The notes under the pieces: model-generated
Database searches by the model: none
What the model was told of the DNA's origin: nothing
Seen by the model: only the letters and a program-made list of their open reading frames with translations
Shown: positions 33,329 to 42,563 of the stretch, one piece after another
How the letters are laid out: every line of letters starts with the position of its first letter
Position numbering within the stretch: the first letter of the stretch is position 1
Made by a program: the position numbers and the translations under genes
Assembly: GCA_014193115.1 (NCBI GenBank)
Contig: BJHQ01000002.1
Span: 382,815-446,814 of the forward strand
Origin: Planctomycetota bacterium
GTDB taxonomy: Bacteria; Planctomycetota; UBA11346
Direction: 5' to 3'
DNA length: 64,000 nucleotides

Positions 33329-34054
33329 TCAACCCGCCGGCTTCCGTCCGATGAAGCGGTAGTACGGCACGCGCAGCACCGGCAGGTACGGGACCTTGGC
33401 TTTGCATTCGGCCAGGTGCAGGCGTTCGAGCCGGCTCAGCAGCCAGGGCAGATGGTCCTGGCTGGGGCGGACGCCGTCGTGGGCGAACCACAGCGGCCAG
33501 AAGTGGCGGGCGAAGCCGCCGTGGCGCACCAGGCCGTCACCCGGTTCCTTGCGCGAGACGTAGAAATCGACCACGCCGAGCACGCCGCCCGGTTTCAGGC
33601 AGGCGATGGCGTTCTCGGCCGCCCGCCACCAGTCCGGCACCATGGTCAGGCAATAGCTGAAATAGATCGCGTCGAGGGGTTGATCGGGCCGCCAGGTGCA
33701 GACATCGGCGTTGACTGTGCGCACGTTGGTCCAGCCGCGCTCGCTGATCCGCTGGTAGGCCTGAGCGAGCAGTGGCCGGCACAGGTCGACCACGGTGGCC
33801 TCGGCGCAATCCTTCAGCCGGTCGCCAAGGAATTCCAGGTTGCGGCCGGTGCCGCCGCCGAATTCGGCGATCCGGGCACCGGGCGCTAAAGGCAGATTCG
33901 TGAGCAGATCGCCGCGGCCTTGCAGCAGCCGTTCGCGGAACTGATCGTAGTCCTTGGCCTGGCCGCCATAGAACCCTTCGAGCCGATCCTGATGGCTGCC
34001 TGCGCTGGGCATGCCCCGCACCAGCCGCCACAGCACGCTGAAATCTCCGGCCAT
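33329..34054 (-). CDS. btaB: SAM-dependent methyltransferase, BtaB-like (betaine lipid N-methylation)
   Basis: ARIAEFGGGTGRNLEFLGDRL motif I, IYFSYCLTMVPDWWRAAENAIACLKPGGVLGVVDFYVS; overlaps the end of the btaA-like gene. Confidence 0.82.
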   Translation of the reverse strand: MAGDFSVLWRLVRGMPSAGSHQDRLEGFYGGQAKDYDQFRERLLQGRGDLLTNLPLAPGARIAEFGGGTGRNLEFLGDRLKDCAEATVVDLCRPLLAQAYQRISERGWTNVRTVNADVCTWRPDQPLDAIYFSYCLTMVPDWWRAAENAIACLKPGGVLGVVDFYVSRKEPGDGLVRHGGFARHFWPLWFAHDGVRPSQDHLPWLLSRLERLHLAECKAKVPYLPVLRVPYYRFIGRKPAG

Positions 34055-35343
34055 CAGCGGACGCCCTTGGCCAGATGGGCGATGTGGAAGCCGCCATAGG
34101 TACCGACCCGATCCTGCTTGTGCAGGCGATCGGCCAGCGGCCGGTCATAGGTCAGCACCTTGCCCAGCGTGCTGGTGCCGTCATTGGGGATTTTCACCGG
34201 TACGCCGTCGAGCCAGTCGACCTGGGCCCTGGCGCTGCGGAACAGGATCATGGTCTCGGGCGCAGCCCGGGCGAGGATCTCGTCCCATTCCTCGCCCAGG
34301 TCATCGGGCCGGTGGCTGGCCATCCAATCCATGTGGTCGAGCAGCACGAACCGGCTGATGGCGGCCTGGCCGCGGCTCTCTTGAAGGAACCCGGTGATGG
34401 TGTTGGTGTGGCTGGTGACCCGATCGACCAGTCCGGATTTGAGCGCGGCGAAACCGGCGACGGTGAGGTATTCCGGACAGCAGTTCCGGGTGTAATGGCC
34501 GCGGATGTACAGCGTCCAGAAATAATTGGTCCAGATCGGCAGCTCGCGGAAGACGTAGTCGATGGCGCCGCGGATGAAGCCGGCGACGCCCTGGGCGGTG
34601 GCCTGGGCGGACATCGGGAGATCGCCGCCGTGGTGCTGCATCGCCACTTCGCGGGTCTGGGACGGTGGCACGCCGAGCAGGCTCATGGTGGTCTGGCGGC
34701 TGATCGCCCACTGCACGTGCTTCGACCACAGGCGCGGAGCGACCTCATGGTCGTACAAGGCGCGCTGGGTCGCCAGATCGGTGCAGTCGACCAATTGATC
34801 CAGAGCCCGACGCAGGCGCGGCCGGACCTGGAAATAACTGCGCAGCAGGCGCGCCACCAAGCCTGACAGGCCGTGGAAATAGAAGCTGTCGCGCCAGCCG
34901 CGGCCGTTGAACCAGTGCTGGTGGCGATCCCAGAAGGCACGGGCGCCATCGGGCAGCTCGGCGCGGATCCGGCTGCGGTACAGCTGGCGGAAATCGGGAT
35001 GCCAGCCGTCGCCGAAGATGCGGAAGAAATCGTCGTGTTCGAGGCTGCGGATGCCGGCGATCTTGAGGTCGAGCAGGGCATTCTGGCGCGGATTGGCGTC
35101 CACCGCGTGGACGTGGGCCGGGCCGCACAGGGCGTAATCGAGGGCGTTGCAGCCGCCGCTGGTGATGACCAGCACCCGGTCGTTCGCGGTCAGGTGCAGG
35201 GCCTGGCGATCGCAGGCCGGATCCTCCCAGCAGGCGTTGTAGAGCAGGCTGGTGCGATACAGAGCGTCAAAAACCGATTGGGAAAGACGGCTTCCCACGC
35301 CGCTGCTGCGGGCCGGGGCGCGATTGGCGAGGGTGGTGGTCAT
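34054..35343 (-). CDS. btaA: BtaA-like S-adenosylmethionine:diacylglycerol 3-amino-3-carboxypropyltransferase (DUF3419)
   Basis: LLYNACWEDPACDRQAL; VLVITSGGCNALDYAL; VHAVDANPRQNALLDLK; C-terminal FVLLDHMDWMASH, LFRSA. Recognisable DUF3419 family. Confidence 0.88.
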   Translation of the reverse strand: MTTTLANRAPARSSGVGSRLSQSVFDALYRTSLLYNACWEDPACDRQALHLTANDRVLVITSGGCNALDYALCGPAHVHAVDANPRQNALLDLKIAGIRSLEHDDFFRIFGDGWHPDFRQLYRSRIRAELPDGARAFWDRHQHWFNGRGWRDSFYFHGLSGLVARLLRSYFQVRPRLRRALDQLVDCTDLATQRALYDHEVAPRLWSKHVQWAISRQTTMSLLGVPPSQTREVAMQHHGGDLPMSAQATAQGVAGFIRGAIDYVFRELPIWTNYFWTLYIRGHYTRNCCPEYLTVAGFAALKSGLVDRVTSHTNTITGFLQESRGQAAISRFVLLDHMDWMASHRPDDLGEEWDEILARAAPETMILFRSARAQVDWLDGVPVKIPNDGTSTLGKVLTYDRPLADRLHKQDRVGTYGGFHIAHLAKGVR

Positions 35344-35427
35344 GGGGGCAGCTCGCGCGGAGGTGTACGACGGTGGCGGATCGGATGAAGCCGGCGTGAA
35401 GGCCGGCCCCGCGCCCGGTGGCGCGGA

Positions 35428-36738
35428 TCAGGGCGGCATGATGGGACCGCGGGGGATGGGACCAGTGGCAGGCCGGGTGGTGCGGGCATTGCGATTGGTG
35501 GTCCGGACCGTGGTAGCCGGAACCGGTGCGGCATCTGGGTCGGGCCTGGTCTCGACCTTGACCTGGTTCCGGCCGGCCTCTTTGGCCAGGAGCATCGCCG
35601 CGTCAGCGCGAGCGATCAGCTCGGGGGTGGAGTCATGCTGGTGGCAGACGGCCACGCCCACCGAGATCGTGACATGGGGCAGGATTTTCCCGCTCGACAG
35701 CGCCTCGACCGCCTGGCGCAGCCGCTCGCCGACCTGCACCGCGCCTTCCGGCGTCGAACCAGGCAGGATGCAGAGGAATTCCTCTCCGCCCATCCGGCAG
35801 CACAGGTCGCCGGTGCGCAGCTGCATGACCAGGCAGGACCCCACCGCCGCCAGCACCCGGTCGCCGACCGAATGCCCATGCAGATCGTTGACCAGCTTGA
35901 AATGGTCGATGTCCACCATGAGGGCCGCCAGGACCTCGCCCGAATCGATCAGCTCGGACAGACGGGCTTCGCCATACCAGCGCCGCCAGGTTCCGGTCAG
36001 ACCATCGCGACGGGCGAGCAGCTCCAGGGTCGCGTAGCGTGCGACCCGGCTGAGACCGAGGGCGAACTGGCCGCGCAGAACCTCGGCGACAAACCGCCGC
36101 TGCGGCCCATCGCGGCCGTCCAGGCTGGGCTGATCGTAGACTTCGCGCAAGATCATCGCGGCCTGGCCGGTGACCCCGGTGGAGAGATCCAGCACCAGAT
36201 CCTGTCCTGGCTGGCCGGGCAGGCTGACCGGCAAGGACAGCTGCGGCGCCTGGGCGCCGGGGGCGGCACCGCGGTGGCGCCACTTGCCTTTCTCCCAGAT
36301 CCACAGCTCGGCTGCCGAGAACCGCCACCACCGGCGCAGGGCGGCGGCGAAACGCACCCTGGCGTCCTCCTCATCGACGCAGCCCACCAGCTCAGCGCTG
36401 ACCTCGAACACGCCGCGCAGGAGATCCTCGGCATCTTCGAGATCATCGGTGGCCGATTCGGTGCCGGTGACCGGATGCAGCAGCCAGAGCCCGATCAGCG
36501 AAACGACCAGCGCAGCGGCCAGCCCAACCGTCCCGGTGGCCAGTCCGGTCATCACCGTGGTCACCATCGCCAACACCACCGCGACCCAGCCGAGCACCGG
36601 CGCCGGCAGGACCCAGGATCGCGCACCGGGCTGGACCTCGATCGGAAAGACATCGGACGGCGGTCGGATCCGCCAGCTGCTGCTGCTGTCGTGGCCGTGC
36701 GTGCGTTGCCGGCGATGATCGGCGGAGCTCATGGCCAA
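35428..36738 (-). CDS. Diguanylate cyclase (GGDEF) with N-terminal membrane region
   Basis: RRDGLTGTWRRWYGE; DIDHFKLVNDLHGHSVGDRVLAAVG; RTGDLCCRMGGEEFLCILPG (GGEEF active-site variant). Confidence 0.92.
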   Translation of the reverse strand: MAMSSADHRRQRTHGHDSSSSWRIRPPSDVFPIEVQPGARSWVLPAPVLGWVAVVLAMVTTVMTGLATGTVGLAAALVVSLIGLWLLHPVTGTESATDDLEDAEDLLRGVFEVSAELVGCVDEEDARVRFAAALRRWWRFSAAELWIWEKGKWRHRGAAPGAQAPQLSLPVSLPGQPGQDLVLDLSTGVTGQAAMILREVYDQPSLDGRDGPQRRFVAEVLRGQFALGLSRVARYATLELLARRDGLTGTWRRWYGEARLSELIDSGEVLAALMVDIDHFKLVNDLHGHSVGDRVLAAVGSCLVMQLRTGDLCCRMGGEEFLCILPGSTPEGAVQVGERLRQAVEALSSGKILPHVTISVGVAVCHQHDSTPELIARADAAMLLAKEAGRNQVKVETRPDPDAAPVPATTVRTTNRNARTTRPATGPIPRGPIMPP

Positions 36739-36783
36739 CCGCCGCCAGGCATGGGTTCACCGGTAAACCGAGCAAAGCCCCAT

Positions 36784-36893
36784 GAACCAAAGCGCCAAGA
36801 CGACAAGAGAAAAAAAGGAGGATGGTCTGGTACCCGGTCCTGCAATGAGAATTCTTCTGAAAATACTCTGGCGTCTTGGCGCCTTGGCGGTTC
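36784..36893. repeat. Imperfect inverted repeat between the two GGDEF genes
   Basis: Left GAACCAAAGCGCCAAGACG (36784-36802); right CGTCTTGGCGCCTTGGCGGTTC (36872-36893). Confidence 0.7.
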
Positions 36894-36919
36894 AGGCCCG
36901 GATGTTCCAGGAGCCGGGA

Positions 36920-38383
36920 TCATTCCGCCACCTCGGTGCGGTCACGACCGGCGGCCTTGGCCCGATACAGCGCGATGTCGGCGCGTTGGATCAGGGCATG
37001 GATCGTTTCATCCTTGCGCAGGACGGCGATTCCCAGAGAGGTCGTGATGGTCTGAGGCGACTGCGCAGTGGCGATCGGAGTCTTCGCCACCTCCCCGCGC
37101 ACCTGCTCGGCCACCTCTCGCGCCTCGGCGATGGTGGTTCCCGGCAGGATCACTGCGAACTCCTCGCCGCCCTGGCGGCAGGCGATGGCCCGACGCGGGA
37201 TCGAGTCGCGGATCGCCTTGGCCACCGCGATCAAAGCCCGGTCGCCAGCGGCATGACCGAAGCGGTCGTTGAACTGCTTGAGGTGATCGAGATCGGCGAG
37301 CACCAGGCAGAGAGGCCGATCCTTGCGCCGGGATTCGGCCGACTGTTCTTCGAGCCGGCGCATGAACTCATCATGGCCGTACAATCCGGTCAGATCATCG
37401 CGCAGGGCTGCAGCCCGGGTCTGCTCCACCAGATCCACCGCCGCCAGACCCAGACCGCCGATCCGGCCGAGGGCTTCCAGCGCCTCGCGACGCAGAGGAT
37501 CCAGCGCGGTCCCGGTGGGCAGCGCCACCGTCAGGCAGCCGCGGGTCGGGCCGGAATCGGTGGTGGCGTGGCCGCCGGACGCTTCCTTGTCGATTCCGCC
37601 GTCACGTCGGCGATCGCCGCGCAGCGGCAGCAACATGCGCAGTCCGTGCTTGGTCCGGCGGAGCAGCGACCGCGATTCGGCCACGACATAGCGGACGTCC
37701 TGGGCCGATTGGGCCACCGCAGCCAGGTCGGATTCGGCTCCAGACTGCTGATCGACCCCGGCCTGAGCCACCAGGCGCAGGCGCTCGCCGCGGCCCAGGT
37801 GCACGTTGACCGACCGGACATCGCCGGCCACCACGTTCGCCCGGGCGCACAACGCCTGGGCGAATCCCTCACCGTCGCGGGCCAGGGAGAGCTCCTGACA
37901 GGCGTCGAGCAGCGCTGAAAAGCGGTCGAGGTGACGGGCGAGCTGGTCACGGCGGATGTCGGCCCGGCGATGGGCGACGCCAGCGGCCAGAGTCATGGCT
38001 CCGCCCGCTGCGGTCCACGCCAGCCACCACAGCCACCCTCCCCCAGCTAAAGCCAAGCACGGCAAGGCCGCGCCGGTGATCCGGGGACCGATGGCGAACC
38101 ATCCGGCGCAGACCCAGAACCCCGCCGCGGTCGCAGCCAGCCAGGCCGGAGCCGGCGTCCACGGTGGGATCCCCGACCACCTGAGCCAGGTCAGCTCGGC
38201 AGCAGGCAAAGCCGCCGCAGTGCAGAGGGCGATGATGGCGACGATTGCCAGCGCCTGGACATCCTCCCAGGAATCCCTGCGACGCACCGGGACGTCAGGC
38301 ATGGCGGAGTGTCGCTGCGATATCCCCGCGAGGCAAGGAGGGATGATCCAACGCGGCGGAAGCCGAGCGCTCTCAGTGCGCAT
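36920..38383 (-). CDS. Diguanylate cyclase (GGDEF) with N-terminal membrane region
   Basis: RDDLTGLYGHDEFMRRLEEQ; DLDHLKQFNDRFGHAAGDRALIAVA; CRQGGEEFAVILPG; ITTSLGIAVL. Start may be 38302. Confidence 0.92.
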   Translation of the reverse strand: MRTESARLPPRWIIPPCLAGISQRHSAMPDVPVRRRDSWEDVQALAIVAIIALCTAAALPAAELTWLRWSGIPPWTPAPAWLAATAAGFWVCAGWFAIGPRITGAALPCLALAGGGWLWWLAWTAAGGAMTLAAGVAHRRADIRRDQLARHLDRFSALLDACQELSLARDGEGFAQALCARANVVAGDVRSVNVHLGRGERLRLVAQAGVDQQSGAESDLAAVAQSAQDVRYVVAESRSLLRRTKHGLRMLLPLRGDRRRDGGIDKEASGGHATTDSGPTRGCLTVALPTGTALDPLRREALEALGRIGGLGLAAVDLVEQTRAAALRDDLTGLYGHDEFMRRLEEQSAESRRKDRPLCLVLADLDHLKQFNDRFGHAAGDRALIAVAKAIRDSIPRRAIACRQGGEEFAVILPGTTIAEAREVAEQVRGEVAKTPIATAQSPQTITTSLGIAVLRKDETIHALIQRADIALYRAKAAGRDRTEVAE

Positions 38384-38567
38384 GCAACAACAAGGCGTGC
38401 GTTTCGGAGCGGCGATGCCCTCATTGCCGGCGCAACGCTGGTTCCGGTGGCAGCCTGATCAGACCGTGGCCGCTGGTTTGGGTTTTCGATGGTTTCGCGA
38501 CTCACTTCAATTCCGGCGATGTGGGCATCGCAGCACGGCATCCGTGCAAGGTCATCCAACGCGAGCG

Positions 38568-40052
38568 CTAGCTGGCCGCGGCCGGTTCCGGGAACAGGGT
38601 TGATTCGAGCCGTGCCAGCTGCCGGCGTTGGGCCGCATAGCGCAGCTTCAACGCAGGTCGCGGGTCGACCGTGCGACCGCCAATTCCACTGATCCGGTCA
38701 GCCGCGCCGAGCCGCTCGATGGCGCAGACCGCGGCGCCGCGCAGCGAGGTCTCCGGTTCCTCGCAGGCGACCAGGCGCAGGCCGGTGATGTCGGCCAGGC
38801 GTTGCAGGCTGGCGACGGATTTCTGGATGCCGCCACCGACAATCGCGGTCGGTCGTCGGCCGGGCAGCAGGTCGGCGATGGTCGCCAACCGCTGATAACC
38901 CGCCTCGGTGATGGCGTGGAGAAGATCCACCGCTGTGGTCGATTGGGTGATGCCGGCGATCACCCCGGTCAGATCCTCACGCCACGTCGGCGCCCGTTCC
39001 GCCATCCAGAACGGCAGCACTGACAGGCCGTGGTCGGGACCCGGACGATCGGCCAAGGCCGCTTCGATCGCGGCCTCATCGGGCAGACGCAGGTGCTGCA
39101 AGCACCAGGCCCGTAGCGACCCGGCATTGCTGATCGCTCCGCCGATCAGATGGCGCTGGGCATCGACCCGATAACAGAACAGGCCGAACGGCGCCAGCGG
39201 CCGGGTCCTGGCGTCATCGCGGCGCAGCAGCCGTATCGCCGCCGAGGTGCCGACATTGATCGCAGCCAACCCCGGTGCCGTCGCGCCGGCCCCCAGGTTG
39301 TTGGCGGCGCCATCGCCGATCCCCGGAAACCAGGCCGTGTCCGCCAATTCCGGAAACAATGCCATCGGTGATTGGCGCAGCCCAGCGTCATCAATCGCTA
39401 GCAGTGTCCGCCGATCCAGCCGGCATGCTTCGAGCATGCCCGGATCCCATGCCCGGGTCCCTGGATCATAGCATCCGGTACCGGTGGCCATGCCGTGGGC
39501 GGTGCGCAGTTTCTCTGGAGGCAACCCGGCCAACTGCCCGACCAGCCAGTCCGCCGGCGACAGGAACCAGGCGATCGAGCGGAACACCGCCGGCTGGGTA
39601 CGCCGCAGCCAGCGCAGTTTCGCCGGCCAGAACGATACCCTCAGCATGCACCCGGTGCGGCTGTGCACCTCCCGCTCGTCCAGTTCCTTGCGCAGGCGCT
39701 GGGCATCATCCTTGGCCCGGCTGTCGGCCCAGGTCAGCACCGGGGTCAGGGCCGTGCCATCATCCGAACAACCGACCAGCGAGTGCCAAAAGCAGGACAT
39801 GCCCACGGCGGCGATCGGCCGGCTGGCCAGCGCTCGTTTTCCGGCGCGATAGCTGAGCGCCCCGGTGATCACCTGCCTGGCGCCGGCAAGTAGATCAACA
39901 GCGGACAGCTCTGCCTTTCCCGCCCGATCGGTGTGCAGCGGATACGTCGCCTGGACCAGGCTGTCGGCCAACCGCACGCCGTTCAGATCGAACCACCCGG
40001 CCCGGATCGATGACGTGCCAAGATCGAGGGCGAGGATCAGGGGTGTGGCCAT
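38568..40052 (-). CDS. FGGY family carbohydrate kinase
   Basis: LALDLGTSSIRAGWFDLNG; WADSRAKDDAQRLR; GDGAANNLGAGATAPGLAAINVGTSAAIRLL; AIVGGGIQKSVASLQRLADITG. Confidence 0.9.
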   Translation of the reverse strand: MATPLILALDLGTSSIRAGWFDLNGVRLADSLVQATYPLHTDRAGKAELSAVDLLAGARQVITGALSYRAGKRALASRPIAAVGMSCFWHSLVGCSDDGTALTPVLTWADSRAKDDAQRLRKELDEREVHSRTGCMLRVSFWPAKLRWLRRTQPAVFRSIAWFLSPADWLVGQLAGLPPEKLRTAHGMATGTGCYDPGTRAWDPGMLEACRLDRRTLLAIDDAGLRQSPMALFPELADTAWFPGIGDGAANNLGAGATAPGLAAINVGTSAAIRLLRRDDARTRPLAPFGLFCYRVDAQRHLIGGAISNAGSLRAWCLQHLRLPDEAAIEAALADRPGPDHGLSVLPFWMAERAPTWREDLTGVIAGITQSTTAVDLLHAITEAGYQRLATIADLLPGRRPTAIVGGGIQKSVASLQRLADITGLRLVACEEPETSLRGAAVCAIERLGAADRISGIGGRTVDPRPALKLRYAAQRRQLARLESTLFPEPAAAS

Positions 40053-40123
40053 GTCAGCGCCTCCATAGTGATTGGGTCACGTGATTCGCGTCTGCCGGGT
40101 ACTCGGGCGCCGCCGAGAGGCGA

Positions 40124-40153
40124 TGGGCGGTTAATGGCGAGGCCATCCGCCCA
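40124..40153. repeat. Nested palindrome similar to the 28657-28692 element (opposite orientation)
   Basis: TGGGCGG-TTA-ATGGC-GAG-GCCAT-CCGCCCA between the SDR and kinase genes. Confidence 0.75.
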
Positions 40154-40239
40154 AATCTTCGGCTGCAAAGCAAAAAAGCCCTGACAAAGCCCGGGGATAG
40201 GACCGCAGGTCCGCAGGGTCGAAGCCGGCGAAGCCCCAG

Positions 40240-41055
40240 TCAAATCGTCTGGCTCAGGAATCCGCCATCCACCCGCAGGTCACTGCCGGTGACGAAACCG
40301 CTGGCTTTCGCGCTGGCCAGGAACACCACGGCGCCGACCAGCTCCTCGTCCTTGCCGAAGCGACCCATCGGGGTGTGGCCGAGGATCTGCCTGGCCCGCT
40401 CGGTGGGGCTGCCGTCCTCCTGGAACAGCAGTTTGCGGTTCTGCTCGGCGGGGAAGAACCCCGGAGTGACGGTGTTGACCCGCACCCCGTGTTTGGCCCA
40501 TTCCCGGGCCAGGAACTGGCTGAGCGACAGCACCGCGGCCTTGGCCGCGCTATAGGCCACCACCCGCGACAGCGGGATGTGGGCCGACACCGAGGCGATG
40601 TTGATCACCGATCCGACCCCGCGTCGGCACATCCCCGGCCCGAATTCCTGGCAGGGCAGCAGGGCGCCGCCCACCAGGTTCAGATCGTAATTGGCCTTCC
40701 AGTCCTCGATCCGCAGATCTTCGAAGCGCTTGTCGCCAACCACCGTCACCTTGGGGTCGTTGCCGCCGGCGGCGTTGACCAGCACGGTCGGCTCGCCAAG
40801 GGCGGTGCCGACCTCGGCGTGGGCGTTCTTCAGGCTGAGCTGATCGGCCGCATCGCAGGAAACGAAGATGGCCTTTCCGCCTGCGGCGCGAATCCGGCTG
40901 GCGCGTTCCTCGCCGCGTTCGCGGTTGCGTCCGAGCACTGCCACGGCAGCCCCGGCCCGGCCCAGACCCTCGGCCAAAGCCCCGCCGAGCACACCGGTAC
41001 CACCGATGACCACGGCGACATCGCGGGAGAGATCGAAAAGGGCGTGGTCGGGCAT
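40240..41055 (-). CDS. Short-chain dehydrogenase/reductase, sugar-acid (mannonate oxidoreductase-like) type
   Basis: VAVVIGGTGVLGGALAEGLGRAGAAVAVLGRN; LVNAAGGN; VVAYSAAKAAVLSLSQFLAREWAKHGVRVNTVTPGFFP. Confidence 0.88.
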   Translation of the reverse strand: MPDHALFDLSRDVAVVIGGTGVLGGALAEGLGRAGAAVAVLGRNRERGEERASRIRAAGGKAIFVSCDAADQLSLKNAHAEVGTALGEPTVLVNAAGGNDPKVTVVGDKRFEDLRIEDWKANYDLNLVGGALLPCQEFGPGMCRRGVGSVINIASVSAHIPLSRVVAYSAAKAAVLSLSQFLAREWAKHGVRVNTVTPGFFPAEQNRKLLFQEDGSPTERARQILGHTPMGRFGKDEELVGAVVFLASAKASGFVTGSDLRVDGGFLSQTI

Positions 41056-41274
41056 GGTTTGGCACGCTCCGATCGGGTGCATGCCTGTCAACGCGATGGG
41101 CTTCGTCGAGCAGCAGTGCTGAATGGCTCGCGGGTCGCTGCCCTCGCCCGATATGGGGCCTTATTGAGACATCGACCACATGACTCGGGAGGACGCTGGC
41201 TCGCTGGATGCTAGTGAGGGAAGACGATCCCTGGAGGTTGCTGTCGAGGCCGGCCGAATACACTGCCGCCAGAG

Positions 41275-42060
41275 ATGCAGATCGCAGCCCGCTCCGAGGT
41301 CGTCGAAGCCGCCGCCCAGCTCGCCCGCTGCCAGCGGTTGCTGGTACTGACCGGCGCAGGCAGCAGCGCCGATGCCGGGGTTCCGACTTTCCGCGGCGAG
41401 GGCGGGCTGTGGAACGACCGCCGGGTCGAAGAGCTCGCCAGCCCGGAAGGCTTCGCCAACGATCGCGATGGCGTGTGGACCTGGTACCGCGAACGCCGCC
41501 TGCAAGTCGCCAGCTGCCAGCCCCATCCCGGACAGCGCGCCTTGGCCCTGCTCCAACGCCATCTGACCCAGCCAAACCAGGTCCTGATGGCGACCACCAA
41601 CGAAGACGACCTGCTCGATCGCGCCGGAGTGAAGGGCGTAGTCCATCTGCACGGTTCGCTGTTCGACACCCAGTGCAGCGCCGAATGCGGCTGGATCGCC
41701 CGGGACGACGCCGACAACGCCCTCAGTTTCCTGCCCTGCCCGGAATGCGGCGCCCCCTCCCGGCCGGGTTCAGTGTGGTACGGCGAGACGGTTCCGCGCT
41801 CGGGATTGTCCAAGATCGCCGCCTTCGATCCGGATGGCTGCCTGGTGGTGGGCCTGTCGTGCCTGGTCCAGCCCGTCGCCGGCATTCCGCCCGAACTGGT
41901 CAACCACGGCTGCCCGGTGGTCGAGATCAACCCGAGCGAAACGCCCATTTCGCCGGTGGTGTTGACCAGCATCCGTTCCACCGCCAAACACGTCTTGCCG
42001 ATTCTGGTCGACCTGCTGACCTCGCACACCGTGCGCGACCAGACCAGGCGACTGACGTAG
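41275..42060 (+). CDS. Sir2 family NAD-dependent protein deacylase
   Basis: LTGAGSSADAGVPTFRGEGGLW; HLHGSLFDTQCSAEC ... PCPECGAPSRPGSVWYGE; Zn-binding CxxxC/CxxC. Confidence 0.87.
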   Translation: MQIAARSEVVEAAAQLARCQRLLVLTGAGSSADAGVPTFRGEGGLWNDRRVEELASPEGFANDRDGVWTWYRERRLQVASCQPHPGQRALALLQRHLTQPNQVLMATTNEDDLLDRAGVKGVVHLHGSLFDTQCSAECGWIARDDADNALSFLPCPECGAPSRPGSVWYGETVPRSGLSKIAAFDPDGCLVVGLSCLVQPVAGIPPELVNHGCPVVEINPSETPISPVVLTSIRSTAKHVLPILVDLLTSHTVRDQTRRLT

Positions 42061-42066
42061 GTCGAC

Positions 42067-42552
42067 TTACCGCGCCGCTGGAATCCGCGGCATGCTCAGG
42101 TTCTTCCATTGGCCGCCAGCTGCACTCTTGGCGAGCAACACGATCTGCCCGGCATGGTAAGCGGTGTGAGCCAAGGACCGGGCTAACGCCAAGGCCACCG
42201 TGAGTTCCGAGCCGCGGATTTTTACGGATTTTCCCAAATCGCCATCGCTCAACCCGCCCAGCGTCGCGAACAAGGTCGACCAGCCTTGCCGCCACACGTC
42301 CATCAGCTCGGCCCGCTGCGTTCGATCAAAATCGAACTCGCCATCCCGGTTCCGCCACGGTTTTTCGCCATCGCTGGTCAGGAAATCGGTGAATCGTGAG
42401 TGCAAATTGCCGCCGACATGCTTGACATAGACCGCGATCGAAACCTCGCCGTCCAGCGTAAAGAACGTCGCATCGTCGACCTGGGCCAGCGCTTTTTCAG
42501 CGACGCTCTGGTAACGACGGTATTCTTCGGTGATGGCGGGGATGACGAGCAT
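42067..42552 (-). CDS. DinB-like / DUF1572 family protein
   Basis: HVGGNLHSRFTDFLTSDGEKPWRNRDGEFDF; LAHTAYHAGQIVLLAK (metal-binding helix pattern). Confidence 0.75.
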   Translation of the reverse strand: MLVIPAITEEYRRYQSVAEKALAQVDDATFFTLDGEVSIAVYVKHVGGNLHSRFTDFLTSDGEKPWRNRDGEFDFDRTQRAELMDVWRQGWSTLFATLGGLSDGDLGKSVKIRGSELTVALALARSLAHTAYHAGQIVLLAKSAAGGQWKNLSMPRIPAAR

Positions 42553-42563
42553 GACCGGTCCAG

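Noticed and set aside
40160-40200. Possible terminator CCCCGGGCTTTGTCAGGGCTTTTTTG after the SDR gene (minus strand)
   Set aside because: The GGGCTTT and GGGCTTTTTT units are direct, not inverted, repeats; no stable stem precedes the T-run.
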